A DNA stretch of 39,781 nt, from the NCBI GenBank assembly GCA_902651635.1, contig CACRSC010000124.1, positions 1 to 39,781 of the forward strand, given 5' to 3'. Position 1 is the stretch's first letter, and every line of letters starts with the position of its first letter. The translations under genes were made by a program, and so were the position numbers. Of the stretch, positions 10,450 through 21,034 are shown one piece after another. The stretch is from Mastigamoeba balamuthi. Its lineage: Eukaryota > Evosea > Mastigamoebida > Mastigamoebidae. The notes beneath the pieces were generated by a model. That model was not told the DNA's origin, did no database searches, and saw only the letters and a program-made list of their open reading frames with translations.

Positions 10450-10884
10450 AGATGCCTAGTATACGTAGTAGTTCCTTTGTGGTTGACTTTATGAGCTCTG
10501 GCATTGTCTTTTTACCACTTGACGGGATGTCACCTGCTGTTTTGAGGGTCTGAATGATTGGCTGTGGCCATATGGAATACACTGAGAGTTTCTGTGAATT
10601 GAAGAAATTGTGCAATTCGATGTCGAAGCATAATGAAGATGACGTTCAGGCCATGTCCATTTCTCTGAGTAGTTTACGTGCAGTTGCACCCTTAAAAACG
10701 AGAGCATGTGTACACCACATTCCAGTTGAGTAATGCACACACTCTGCCACATGCTTTTCCTGCTTCTCATTGCAGTACCCAGCACGAATAATTTCTGTTG
10801 CGCACTGTTCAGTAAGATTGTTATCTCATAAAGGGTCTACCCTAGTCTTTTTACATCATTCCTGAAGTTGCGTGATATATTAAA
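10450..10884 (-). pseudogene. GT25-like glycosyltransferase, 3' half
   Basis: The minus frame gives TEIIRAGYCNEKQEKHVAE, STGMWCTHALVFKGATARKL, then CFDIELHNFFNSQKLSVYSI and WPQPIIQTLKTAGDIPSS. This order fits the C-terminal half of family-25 glycosyltransferases (LPS/procollagen galactosyltransferase type): the aY-iSk-gA-kLL block, the paired D-x-D/E-L region, and the final P..Q....SDI. Two TGA codons interrupt the frame, one upstream (about 10,827) and one after REMDMA. With 12,545-13,159 it makes one gene, separated by the repeat-ended insertion at 10,885-12,556. The middle portion around the insertion reads poorly, so sequence was probably lost. Confidence 0.6.
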
Positions 10885-12556
10885 CATTTGATCATTGCTG
10901 CATTTTATTTGCTAAAGCACTAAATTAGTGCATGTAGTGATAAAATTACAGTGCTAAATTTTGCGCTAAGTTAGCGATAAAGTAGCACTATAATTTAATA
11001 GTACATAATGCACATAATGTGCATAATATGCATAATGCATATAATGCACATTAATTATTTTTAGTGATTTTAGCGATTTTTAGCAAATTTTTTTTCAATG
11101 AAAACAATTAAAACGATTAAAACGCCAGAAAACGATGTGTCTAATTCAATTTAAAGATTGAAATTTATTGTTCTGTATATAGATGTGGGGTGGGATGTAT
11201 TGGTGTGGAGTGAGGAGAATGAGTTCTCAAGCTCAGTCTCCATCAGAGCCAGGCGTGGCACCAGGCTCTGCTCATATTATCTTTCACACCTGTAAAAATG
11301 AGACCTGTGAGTATTCGAATGGTTTAGCGTTAATAGCATATCATGTGCATTAATCGCTAATCCATTAAAAAGATAAAAAATGAAGAGACATGCAGGGAGA
11401 GGAGGGTGTGAATACATACCTCAGGTGTGTGCCTGGGCTGATACTGCTTCTCATCACATCCTGCAGAGTAGCTACAGTGTTAGTCACAGTGGTGCACTTT
11501 TCAGGGGAAAAGGGGAAGAAATAGAGAAATGAGGCAGAAAATGAGAAGGAAAAAGAGGAACAGTGTACCTGAGTAATGCTGTCTGGAAGCCATGCTGCTT
11601 CCTTCCCTTCCCTCAGTGGTCTGCAGGAGACAGAGCACGGACTGTGCTCTGCTCCACACGTTCTTCACGACTCCTGAACAAACAGTAAGTTATGAATACT
11701 GAACAGGTGTCAAAAGGGGGGAAAGGAAGAAGTCAAGGGACACATCTAAAAGATGTTCTGTGAAAGGGAAAAACTGTGTGTTGGGAAAAAGAAGGATGTG
11801 CACCTTCAGTCTCGACCTGATATGAAATGAAAAGCAGAAGGAAGAGAAAGGGAAGGAAAGGAGGAAGGGAGGGAGCAGAGGCAGGGTGGGTGAAGGGACA
11901 GATAAAAGTGCAGGAAGGGAAGGGAAAGGGGAATATATGTGTTGTTATGCAGAAAGGGCATAAGGAATATATGTGAGAACTGTGAGGGGAAGGGATTGAG
12001 GAAAGGAAAAAGGGGAGAAGGGAACAGGACAGAGCAAGGGCAAGGAGTGGGCAAGGGGAAGAAGCAGAGAGGGACAGATGTGAGGTTGTGCAGTGTGTTG
12101 TAAGTGTGAGGAGAGTTAAGATATGATAAATATCACAGTGAAGATATCTTTGAAATCCAGGATATCAGTTGACATAGAGTAAAACAGAGAAGAAGGATGA
12201 ATTCATCATAGCAATATCGCAATTAGTGCTAAATGCAGTAAATTCATTGCTTTAATCACAATGTAGCACTACATGTGATGCATGTGATGGAATTACATCG
12301 CTAATTTAGTGCTACAATCGCTACTAGTACAAATATTTGCACTAGAAGCACTATAAGTGATGCATAGCACTAGGTAAAATAATCTATAACGCTGAATTTA
12401 GATCGCATATAGTGCCAAAAATCAATATTAGCGATGTAGTGCTATTTTGCGCTAAATTTAGCATAAAATTAGTGATTGAATCGCTAAAATAGCACTGAAA
12501 AAACATCGCTAAAGATTTAGTGCTTCATGCACAAAAGTTGCAGCAATGATCAAATG
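10885..12556. mobile_element. 1.7-kb insertion with inverted ends, splitting the GT25-like gene
   Basis: The ends are a perfect 17-bp inverted pair, CATTTGATCATTGCTGC (10,885-10,901) and its complement (12,540-12,556). Inside each end lie long degenerate inverted regions made of TAGCACTAAA/TTTAGCGAT-type units (about 10,911-11,090 and 12,215-12,530), also present at 11,320-11,360. The core (11,150-12,110) is GA/CT-rich with a possible small spliced minus-strand gene. No transposase was found, so the element would be non-autonomous. The 17-bp right end also reads as GT25 coding sequence (ENNHLIIAA), so the true border may lie slightly inside it. No target-site duplication is obvious. Confidence 0.6.
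11164..11700 (-). other. Possible small spliced gene inside the insertion
   Basis: Minus-strand candidate exons: a segment ending MASRQHYSG before GTACAC (about 11,570), then a small exon ending at a GTATGT donor near 11,420 that would read CDEKQYQPRHTPE in phase, then a 3' part reaching an AATAAA on the minus strand at 11,169-11,164. Both splice junctions keep frame. The product would be short and matches nothing I know. CT-rich tracts upstream are probably non-coding. Transcription is inference only. Confidence 0.3.
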
Positions 12557-13159
12557 GTTATTTTCAATGTCGAGATCAATGTTAATATCGTCCTTCAGTA
12601 GTAATGACACGTGGTCAGTTCAAGCAACATCAGTGAGAACATGCATCCAGGAGTGAAAGCATCCTAGTGTACCCCATGACAGAATTTTCTCCCTGTGATA
12701 CAGTACCTGTTCTGTCATGTTGAACTTTGTACCAGGAATAGAGAATGCCTCTAGCTGTTTTGTGTGGCCCGATTCAACTAGCTGCTTGATTATAAGTTTA
12801 TCTGTGGCATTAATCCACTTGTAATCAATGCCAAGAAAGTGCATTAAAGTTCTCATCCGGGTCCTGCGATCAACGCAGCGCTCTTGACCAACTGCATAAA
12901 TATGATCGATCCCAGGAAGAGGCTGCCGAGTGGCAGCAACGCTCAAGGAAGAACTGGAAGACTCATTGGGTAGTCGCATCTGCTTCATTGGAACCTCTTT
13001 GTACAACTGTTGCCTTTGTGAGATCTCTATGGAAAGATGTTGAAACTGCTTCAGAGTGACAATCATAGCTGCAACCGCAGTGGCAGCTGAATAGAACTGA
13101 GAGGTTAGGGCATTAAATCTGGATAAAAAGCAATCACTCACCGATGAAGGACAGACCAC
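12545..13159 (-). pseudogene. GT25-like glycosyltransferase, 5' half
   Basis: Begins with ATG at 13,159. A weak hydrophobic stretch (FYSAATAVAAMIVTL, residues about 22-36) would suit a type II Golgi signal anchor. Then come GIDHIYAVGQERCVDRRTRM, LGIDYKWINATDK and WGTLGCFHSWMHVL. These match the GT25 opening: the nucleotide-sugar-binding VINL..R.DRR block, the W..A.dg segment and the GC..SH motif (H-to-W shifted here). After an in-frame TGA at about 12,620 the frame resumes as DHVSLLLKDDINIDLDIENN, corresponding to the family LEDD metal-binding motif as LKDD. It breaks off at the insertion. Probable function before disruption: galactosyl- or related sugar transfer in the secretory pathway. Confidence 0.65.
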
Positions 13160-13475
13160 AACCGCGTCTTATCATTGGCGATCTACACTTTGAATAGTGC
13201 GTGGAAGTTATCACCTGATCACCCGTCCGTTCAAATCTATATTCATCAATCAAAAAACGAGCGAGACCGCTGGGTATTTACAGAGATTTCGGGACCATTA
13301 TGACAGGAGATAACCATGGGGTGTGCACGGAGCGGAAAAAGAGTACTCTGGACATGCTCACTTCTGTACACTTTGTGTGTGCACGTGCCGTGTCCAATTG
13401 ACCCTTAGATGGATGTTTGAATTCGGTGAATGTCACAGGAGATGAGAAGAGACTGAGGGTTTGCTGGACCTGCAG
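13160..13475. other. Upstream region of the GT25-like gene
   Basis: Non-coding, moderate GC. It presumably contains the promoter of the minus-strand GT25-like gene. No clear TATA or other element was recognised. Confidence 0.3.
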
Positions 13476-13979
13476 TCATGGGTTCATCATCTCCAGTGCC
13501 CCAGGAAGACGACCTTGTCGGGATGAGGTGCCACAAGCCATCACTCTCGTGGGCCTCGCCGCAGAGCCCCCTGACGTGGCCACCGAGCCCGAGCCCACAG
13601 CCACGCCCACGTGGTTGTCACCCTCTGAGAGCGCCAGCCCATCGCGCACCCACCGCCACTCAGCAGCCATCACACCAGGGACAATGCAAGTGTGGCGGGA
13701 AGCTCTGTGGTCCAGCGCAAATGGCGCAGCCCCTCTCAAAGAAAAATAACCTGACCAAAGCCAATTCCCGTCCTTTCGTTCCAGCCAGGCCTTGAGTTTT
13801 TTATTCCCGGCTTCACTAACACTCAGAGGCTGCGACATTGCGAGCACCACGACAACTGTGCCACTGCCAGCACGACCTGCAGCCATGGATACAGCGTCGC
13901 CAGCGCCCTGCAGAATTATCGCCCATGCTGTGCACGGGCAGGGGCGGGAGTGCACAAGAATAACACAAACTGACCTCAA
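13476..13979 (-). other. Open frame of 167 codons, unrecognised, coding uncertain
   Basis: GC-rich stretch with a long minus frame containing NKKLKAWLERKDGNWLWSGY, FSLRGAAPFALDHRASRH and VMAAEWRWVRDGLALSEGD. Overlapping frames on the plus strand (13,417-13,749 and 13,478-13,795) are also open, as expected in GC-rich DNA, so openness alone is weak evidence. The minus frame has the more protein-like composition, and both adjacent genes lie on the same strand. No family is recognised. Confidence 0.25.
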
Positions 13980-14109
13980 GTGTTATGCAATTTGACAAAA
14001 ATGACATAATATAATTTATTGAAAAGAATGAGCTTTGCCTGCTATTCTGAATAGCAGTCAGAACCCCTTCGTGAAGCTGCTCAGTCAGTAATTGTGCATT
14101 TCAGTTTTG

Positions 14110-15127
14110 TCAATGAGGAACTAGGTGGATTTCAACAAATTCCTCATTTTCTGCCGGAATAGTTGATACACATGGGGTTTTCCTTTGTGAAACAGACTCG
14201 GACAGTTCGGACATGAGCTCTAGCAGAACTGGCTGGGACAGCTCACGGAATGCTGGAGTATGAACAACAGTGGCATGATTGCGGGCAATGTAAAGCAGGG
14301 TCCGTATATGCAAATTCGAACACCGGTACTTGTCCGGAAAAAAAGCAGAAATGAGGCAGCGTTTGTCGCATCGACTGCCGCTACTAGCGCTTCCTCGCAC
14401 CAGCGTTTAAGGCCATGGAGCATGTACCTGTCCGCGAGCTCCAAGAGCTCTGCTGCCATGTACCCTTGCTCAATGGCATCAGGCTGAATGTATCCTGTGT
14501 TGTCCGAACCGCAGCAATGCAGCAAAGACCACGTATGAATACCCATAGATCGTGATGGATGGCTCAGCAGCCAACGTCTCACACATGCCACAGGCCAACT
14601 GACGTGCAAACACCTCACAGTGAGACGAGAGGATTGCGCGGTGACCCTTGAGCGTGCGCTCCTCCGGGGCTTCGAATTTAAATGTTACATCGACAAAACT
14701 ATGTGTTTCAAGTAACCTCCCCATGTCGGACGTGAGCTGCATAGCCCATTCGATGTCAGCGGACGAAGATTCCTATGCTGTAACCCGATACATTATTGAG
14801 GTAGCACCCGATCCCTGCACCAGGCGCACATGCACCCCAGGTGACAGTGAGGTCACTGCCACCAAAGACATACATAAAGTTGTCATACACCACTGCCGTG
14901 TGCCCGTCCCTCGCATCGGGAATGAGACCAACGAAAACGATGTCTTCCCAGGTCTGCGAAAGCTCGTTGTTAGACAATGAGCTGAGATCAGTCATCTCGC
15001 TACCCTCATGTTGAAGTTGAATCGGAGATCTCGTTGTATTCGACTTCTTGCTGTTGCCGCGTACTCTAGATGCCCTCCTGGATTTCCAGTGCGCCAACCC
15101 CACCGAACGCATTCCTTCCTCGTGCAC
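14110..15127 (-). pseudogene. Kelch-BTB-BACK protein (LZTR1-like order), two frameshifts
   Basis: Adaptor of the type that recruits substrates to cullin-3 ligases. The upstream exon has one Kelch-type unit: TWEDIVFVGLIPDARDGHTA, then VYDNFMYVFGG. After an acceptor at about 14,727 (ATGCAG) the next exon gives LTSDMGRLLETHSFVDVTF, GHRAILSSHCEVFARQL and SITIYGYSYVVFAALLRF, a BTB/POZ domain. The frame then shifts near 14,500 to give TGYIQPDAIEQGYMAAELLE, LADRYMLHGLKRWCEEAL, and shifts again at the T7 run near 14,335-14,341 to give DKYRCSNLHIRTLLYIARNH and FRELSQPVLLELMSELSES, a BACK-like helical tail. Only one Kelch repeat is visible where about six are usual. It may be truncated, or more exons may be unrecognised. 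Sequencing error in homopolymers is possible for the shifts. Confidence 0.75.
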
Positions 15128-16224
15128 GACAGCCCTTGTTCATGATTGACGATTGAGGAGGAACTCTTTTGAGCGTACGAGTGGAGAGTGCGAGCACGAG
15201 TGGCGTTGGTGCAGGGTCAAGATGTTGATGGAATAGAAGTATGTAATGCCATTGTAGCTGCCGAAACAGAACACGGCGCCTGATTATGCCACTGCCGTGT
15301 GATTGGAACGAGCAAGTGGACAGGCCACTAGCTTATGGACGAGCCACTGGACGGCCGGAATCTGAGAGGAGTTGTCGGCGTGCTCCTCGTCTGTCCATCT
15401 GCCACGCAGTTCCGAGCGAGTCCCAGAGATTCTACCATTCATTGTAGGCTGGGGAATAATTGAACGTCAGAAATCAATGTTAGTCAGAATGGCTGTATCT
15501 CAGAGACCATGCAAAACCAAGCTGGCCAATATGATATCACATTGAATATTAGTGGCATCACTCCTTATTTCATTCAATCGGGGAGAAAATAATAAACTGG
15601 CTTTCCTTTTCCGTCTTCGCCCCTGTCTGTCCATACCCGAACGGCGACTGCATTCCCCTCCACGGGCTCTCCCCTTTGGCGTTTCGTCTCCATGGTCTTG
15701 CTGCCTTTTTCGGTCTCCTCCGCCCAGAGAAGGTGAACACCACGCTACATTCGGAAGATACTTGGTGTTCACCTTTTCGCGGTGCACACCTGGTTGATGC
15801 AGCGCAGCACGCAGAGGTGCCTCCCACAGGCCGTTGCCCTTCCACTGGGGCTGCGTGTGCTCGTGCAAGAGGCCCGGACAAGGTATGGGGGGCGTGTGAT
15901 CGCCTGACAGCCGGATGGGACGGGCTGGTCGACGTCCGAGCAGTCGAGAACCGAGTACGTGGTGCGAGAGAGCTTCAGAGCGGCAGCGAGGGCTACAACG
16001 GGGAACAAACGCCAGCGCCCTTGGCACATACTTGAGAAGAAAGATGTATGAGTTGCTTATATCTCCGGGCTTAGAGCGCCAGGGAAAGGGAAAAGCCGAA
16101 CTCGATATGAAAATGAGCCGCCGGAGCCGAAAATAATTTCTGGCGCCAGTGCTCATGACACAAGAAATGAATCTTGTTCGCAAATATCTTTTTCATTTTA
16201 TAATTAGCACACAATCCCGCAAAA
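15128..16224. promoter_or_regulatory. Divergent intergenic region between Kelch-BTB and fucosyltransferase genes
   Basis: About 1.1 kb between two head-to-head genes. Several overlapping frames are open on both strands in the GC-rich middle (15,550-16,180), but none looks like a known protein. The region would have to hold promoters for both genes. The sequence immediately before the ATG at 16,225 is CCCGCAAAA, and no TATA box stands out. A 13-bp inverted repeat at 15,730-15,775 is listed separately. Confidence 0.4.
15730..15775. repeat. 13-bp inverted repeat (AAGGTGAACACCA hairpin)
   Basis: AAGGTGAACACCA at 15,730-15,742 and its exact complement at 15,763-15,775 are separated by 20 nt. Each arm also contains an internal GGTGAACACC near-palindrome. 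It sits midway between two divergent genes, so it could be a paired transcription-factor site or form a cruciform. Function is inference. Confidence 0.6.
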
Positions 16225-18400
16225 ATGCGCTTTCGCCCCTCGGCCTTGCTAAGGTCCCTCGCTGTGGCCGTCTCCCTCACGGCAGCACTTCTACTGCTTC
16301 AGGCTCTGGTGGTGCTGAGTACTTCACCTCGAACAAGCGAAGTGCTTCATTTTATCAATGAGGTCCGCACCTTGGTGTTCCATCTTTAAAAGCTCTATCA
16401 GACGGGGACACACAACACGACCGCTGCCAAAACGCCAGAGACTGAAAAGTGGGACCCAGACGCCCCGTGGCCACGTGTGTTGAGGGTGTTGAATGGGAAG
16501 TACTGGTGGCCATCCGAGATGACGTGCCCTTTCATCGACAGCAGTGGCACCAACAAAACGTGTGTTGTAGTGGCGGAGCGTTTCATAAATGGAAAAGCTC
16601 ACCCCAAAACACACACAAAAATAGGCTTATAGTGACGACGGCCAGCTCGCTCCAGGACGCCGATGTGGCCATCATGAACCCGCTCTACCCGCCCTACCCG
16701 ACAGCTTCTATTCCCCCAGCAAACGTCCTGCCACGTGTTGTTCTCACGAGGGAGCCTCCGAGTGAGCACCACCCTTTATTCAACCCCCGCCTCTAACTGA
16801 GGGGCTCTGCAGTGCACCCAGGACGATGGTGGTATCCACCAGTCAACATTTCTTGCACTTTTCTGTTCGTGATAACTGCCACCAAACTTCTACACATCAC
16901 AAGCTTCGATTGCAGGTCAAGAGACTATCCATGTTGTGGACTCGGATATTTCCGCCGGTCTACCAAGATTTACAGCAGGCCAGCCCCTCTTGCGGATCGC
17001 CGTAAAGCCCAGTAAGAGCAAAGCCTTTTGAAATTGATACGTTTGCCACAGCCGTCCTCACATGCCCTTAGAGCACCTGTTCTTTGGGTATCTGGAAACT
17101 GTGGTTACAGGTTTCGGACACATTACGTCCAGGAGCTCATGAAATGGATAAACGTACACAGCGCAGGGAACTGTCTAAACAATGCACCTGTGATGTCAAG
17201 GGCTAGACTAAATTTCGAGCACAATGTCTCTCGTTTCAAGGTTCAGCTCTCGTCGAATGGCCGGACTTCCTAACACATATTATCCAGTTTTACCTCGCCT
17301 TCGAGAACAGTCGCTGCCTGGATTACATGTCTGAGAAGTATTGGAGGACACTTGAATGGGGCGGAGTTCCTGTAGCTTTTGGGGCACGTAATATGCACAA
17401 GTTCATTCCAGCAGAAAATAGCATTGTGGACATGCGTTTTTTCCCAACGCCTAGAAGACTTGCGGAGTATTTGCAAGTTGTTGCAGATAACGAAACTCTA
17501 TACAACAAGATGCTATCATGGAGGGGCCATCCAGAGCAATTAAATCCCGAGTTTGTGAGATTTGTGGAGGATCCCAGATGTACTGGCATTAGATGGAATT
17601 GCTGGGTAGCACATGCTGTTGTTCAGGCAAAGGACAGACTAATTAAAACCGGGGTCAGCACAGTTGCAATGCCAGACGATTGCCTGGATTCGTGGGATCC
17701 CTCGTTGCCAGTGATAGTAGCCTTTCTGTGGAACACTTCTGATGGTGAGTCAGTTACAAATGCTCTTGGATCTGTGCGTAAATGGAATCCAGAACTGATG
17801 CAGCATATCATCATAGCAAACTCCACATTTGTCAATCTTACGGATTACAACTGTACTCGTGTGTGGGCAGGGTACCAGGTCCATAGACAGCAAACAATCA
17901 ACCTCAGGCTTCCTCGGTGGAAATGGGAGTTGATATATTTGGAAGAAATGCTTCAGAGGCACAGAGTCGCCATTGTGATTGGACCCAATACGGAGATTAT
18001 GGGCCGCCTGGATGAGCCGATTGGCCATTTGCTACGCACTGGACACTTGTTGCCAGCACAGGGAATCCTGGCCTTTGGCATGTTCGGGGTTTTTGTTAAT
18101 AGATCCTTTTACGAGACAATGTTGCGTCCAGCAATCAATTGTGCATATGGTATCTCGTGCACAGCACAAATTCTGTCACTGCCATCAGACTCTAGCCTGT
18201 TTGATGTTCTTGACAGCTTTGTTGAACTTCCTGACGAGTATTTCTCTAATCTTGATACTGTGGCCAGAAGGGCATCTACTCACAACAGTACCCAGTTTCT
18301 AAACATGTGTGACAAAGATACTCCTGGGAAACCCTATGAATACACAGGTAGATTTCGTGCACCCTCTGTTCAACAAGCGGAGTACGATCATCTTTTTTAA
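16225..18400 (+). CDS. GT10 alpha-fucosyltransferase with extra C-terminal domain, six exons
   Basis: Golgi-type fucosyltransferase, expected to move fucose from GDP-fucose to glycans. Exons 16225-16362, 16402-16559, 16625-16761, 16813-17011, 17072-17240, 17288-18400 join in phase through introns of 39, 65, 51, 60 and 47 nt into 637 codons with no stop. Residues about 10-31 form a hydrophobic signal anchor (LLRSLAVAVSLTAALLLLQ), type II topology. GT10 landmarks: LQDADVAIMN, RVVLTREPP, YPCCGLGYF, PLADRRKAQAPVLWVSGNCG, the GDP-binding core FKFYLAFENSRCLDYMSEKY and TLEWGGVPVAFGARN. After about residue 385 a second domain of roughly 250 residues follows, with KWELIYLEEMLQRHRVAIVI, GPNTEIMGRLDEP and FGMFGVFVNRSFYETML; it reads like a GT-A-type sugar transferase but I cannot name it. 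Several N-x-S/T sites lie in the luminal part. The first intron (GTCCGC donor) is the least certain. Confidence 0.85.
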
Positions 18401-18406
18401 ACCATC

Positions 18407-18412
18407 AATAAA
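18407..18412 (+). terminator. AATAAA poly(A) signal
   Basis: Canonical AATAAA six nucleotides after the TAA stop of the fucosyltransferase gene. A very short 3' UTR is implied, consistent with the compact introns. Confidence 0.65.
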
Positions 18413-18871
18413 CTCAGGTGACCGCACTAGAATGCACCTCCTGAACTGAGACGTTCTTTGACACGTTGGCCCAAGGCACCACCACCCACCAGGCACTGTC
18501 ATATCCACCAGCACATGAAGTAGGAGAGGTGTTCCCTGCCAACTTTCTCCTCCAAGCTAAAAGCCCTTTGAGACACGATATACACTGCAGTGAATGCAGA
18601 GAATCAAGAACAAATTGAAATAACCCAGTAGATTGTGTCGTTCTGACTGAGAGGAATGGCAATCCTGTGTAAGTAAAAGATGTCTAGTGATGCCAAGGGG
18701 GGACTGCACCCCCAAGGCAAAGGAATAGCATTTCCCCACTCACCCTCTCATCACCACACGAATACCACTCAATACATCATCACTTCTTCCTTCTCCCTTG
18801 AGTCTCTCACCCTCATAGGGGCCTCCTGCCCCCACCCACGCATTACTGGGCATCAGTGCATGCACATCTAG
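18413..18871. other. Spacer between fucosyltransferase and next gene
   Basis: A minus-strand frame (18,662-18,414) reads protein-like in places (SAWWVVVPWANVSKNVSVQE) but matches nothing I know. The last 130 nt before 18,872 are CT-rich, as expected of an untranslated leader or promoter. Confidence 0.3.
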
Positions 18872-21015
18872 GTGATGAAGGTGGATGATGCAAAGAGACA
18901 GCTCCAGAAGGAGGAACGGAACTGCCATGCTGCCAAGAGAGCTTGCAGTAAGTCCAAGCTACAGAAGGCACAGCACAACATTGAGGAGGAGTTGGCCAGT
19001 CTGAGGAAGGAGCTGGTGGATTCTGACTACGAGACCTCCTGGATGGACTCTGACGATGATGAAGATGCAGCAGCCAAGGGGGCACCTACAGGCCCTGAGG
19101 GGATGATGTCCGTTATTCCCATTGGCAACAGTGAATTTTCGGGTCTCGACGATGGAAATTCTCGTGCACTGATGAATCCCGACGATGGAATTATGGACTT
19201 ACTGATGCCAGGCATAGCCGAAAAACGCAAAGGAGGTGCATTTCCAAGCACTGCAGCACCGGCACTGGTTATTCCCACGAGTACAAACTCTGAGCCCAAC
19301 AAGAGACATCAGCTAGTTATTGAGGACAACGGCAACTCCAAGAGTAGGAACAGTGACAGCAGTAGCAGCTCAGGAGACAAGAACGACCATAGGGATGCAT
19401 CTCACAAGGACGACAACAGCAGCTCCCACAACAGTCACTGCCATGGCTGTTGCAAGAGCACAACAAGGAACCACAACCTTGGATAGGATCCTGTTGAGTA
19501 CCAGGCAGAGGCTTATGCACAGGCGATGATGTGGGCACAGGCAGTCTGGTCCATCAACGACATTCTGCAGGGCATTGCAATTCCATTTACAGTTTTCAAT
19601 CAGGAGGCACTCTTTGAGTACATGCAGGTCGTTGGCAAGAAGCTGGCTATGGCTGCCAAGATGAACATTGCTATCAGGGCTTTCTTGATGCAAGCATTGT
19701 TCTTGGAGGAAATTGTTAATGCTACCAAGGCCACAGGGGCAATTGATCGAAAACTGGTCACTAAGGACATCAAGGACCATTTCTGTATGATCTGTCTCAA
19801 CGTTTTCGTGATGCTGAGAACTGAAGAAGACTCCATCTTCGATAACATCAATGACTTCAGGTTCGTTACACACCAGAAGCTTGTAGAGTTCGACATCTCC
19901 AAGGCCAATGGCAAGACCATCGTCCCAGTTATCCACAAACACCTCAAGAAGGTTGTGTTGCAGTGCATGGCCATAAAGTGGGGTGACTACACCGAGGGTT
20001 CTCTTAAGAACAACATGAGGAGTGCATGCAAGGCATTGCATGAAACTCTGGGCTACGGGTACATCACAACTCAGGTATGCACAGTATTCAATTGGTCCTA
20101 TGGCCTGTAGTGGAAGGACTCTACATTCGACAAGTTGAGCACAGAAATCCTTCGTTTCACACAGCACATCGCAGAGAATGCATGGCAGGGGTTTTTCTCT
20201 GATGACCTGCTGTGCACTTCATCTTCATGGCAGTTTGCACCGGGTCTGCACATGTCGGTTGCCACTCCAGGGGTAGGCAAGACCCTGAACATTGTCCGCC
20301 AGTCACCAGCACCTAAGGGCCCAAGAAAGAGCGACACTGGCCCCAAGCCTACTCGTCAATGGAAGCCCTTGTGCTACAACCGTGGAACGAGAGGCTGAAA
20401 ACGGGCTTCAAGGCTGGGGTTCCTGTCATGGAGAGCCGACTCACTGCAGTGCAGATGACTTCTGCTGGAAAGATCATAACATCAGAGAATGCACGTATTT
20501 CCCTCTGCCAGGCAACCATGAGCAAGGACATGGACCTCGCTGGGTGCATTGACTTCACTTTGCCTCAGTGGAAGTCTGGTTATGCTCTGCTGGGTTTGAA
20601 AGGTGAGTCGACTTCCATGGTCAGCATACATCCAGAGACATTCATGGAGCTGCTCGAGCCAGTCTGCTGATAGTGGGACCGTGAGGACTCCCTGACCATC
20701 AAGAAGGTATGGCAGCAGTGCTCTCACCACTATCACCATTACGATTCTCCTGTAACAAGTCCTTAACCAGAGATAAAGGTCTTCTTCCACCAGTACCTTA
20801 ACTCAGCATTCATGCACTGGCTCGAGCATCCAGATCCAGTGAATGATGCCATTCACTTCAAGGCTGCCATCTACCCTCTGTGTGTCCCTGGCAAGCCAGC
20901 AGTGGTGGCAAATACTGTTGTTGCTGCCTTGTCGACAATCTTCTGTGAGCTGCACTTCCTGTGGGGCTTCTCTGACCTTCGGAAGTTTGGCATTGTCCAC
21001 TTAAGCTGTCTGTAG
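18872..21015 (+). pseudogene. Unrecognised spliced gene, coiled-coil and acidic N-terminus
   Basis: The start ATGATGAAGG is followed by a basic coiled coil (KRQLQKEERNCHAAKRACSK, then HNIEEELASLRKELVDSDY), an acidic patch (DSDDDEDAAAKG) and a Ser/Asp/His-rich linker. An in-frame TAG at about 19,484 interrupts the frame, which continues as EYQAEAYAQAMMWAQAVWSI, AIDRKLVTKDIKDHFCMICL and SACKALHETLGYGYITTQ. A 42-nt GTATGC..GTAG intron after that joins in phase to WKDSTFDKLSTEILRFTQHI. Later segments (20,379-20,670, with CIDFTLPQWKSGYALLGLKG; 20,779-21,015, with FMHWLEHPDPVNDAIHFKAA) are in other frames, with a probable GTATGG intron between them. I cannot name the family. Neighbourhood suggests a transposon-encoded protein. 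Confidence 0.45.
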
Positions 21016-21034
21016 TGCCGAGAGTGAAGTCAAC

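Noticed and set aside
11806-12054. Proline/serine/leucine-rich minus-strand protein
   Set aside because: It is the translation of a GA-rich, low-complexity tract inside the insertion; no protein-like pattern.
15500-16183. 227-codon minus-strand gene in the divergent promoter region
   Set aside because: Several overlapping GC-rich frames are open on both strands; composition is Arg-rich and unlike the neighbouring genes.
20255-20300. Walker-A-like string ATPGVGKT in the unrecognised gene
   Set aside because: The first Gly of GxxxxGK[ST] is Ala, and there is no Walker B or other ATPase context nearby.
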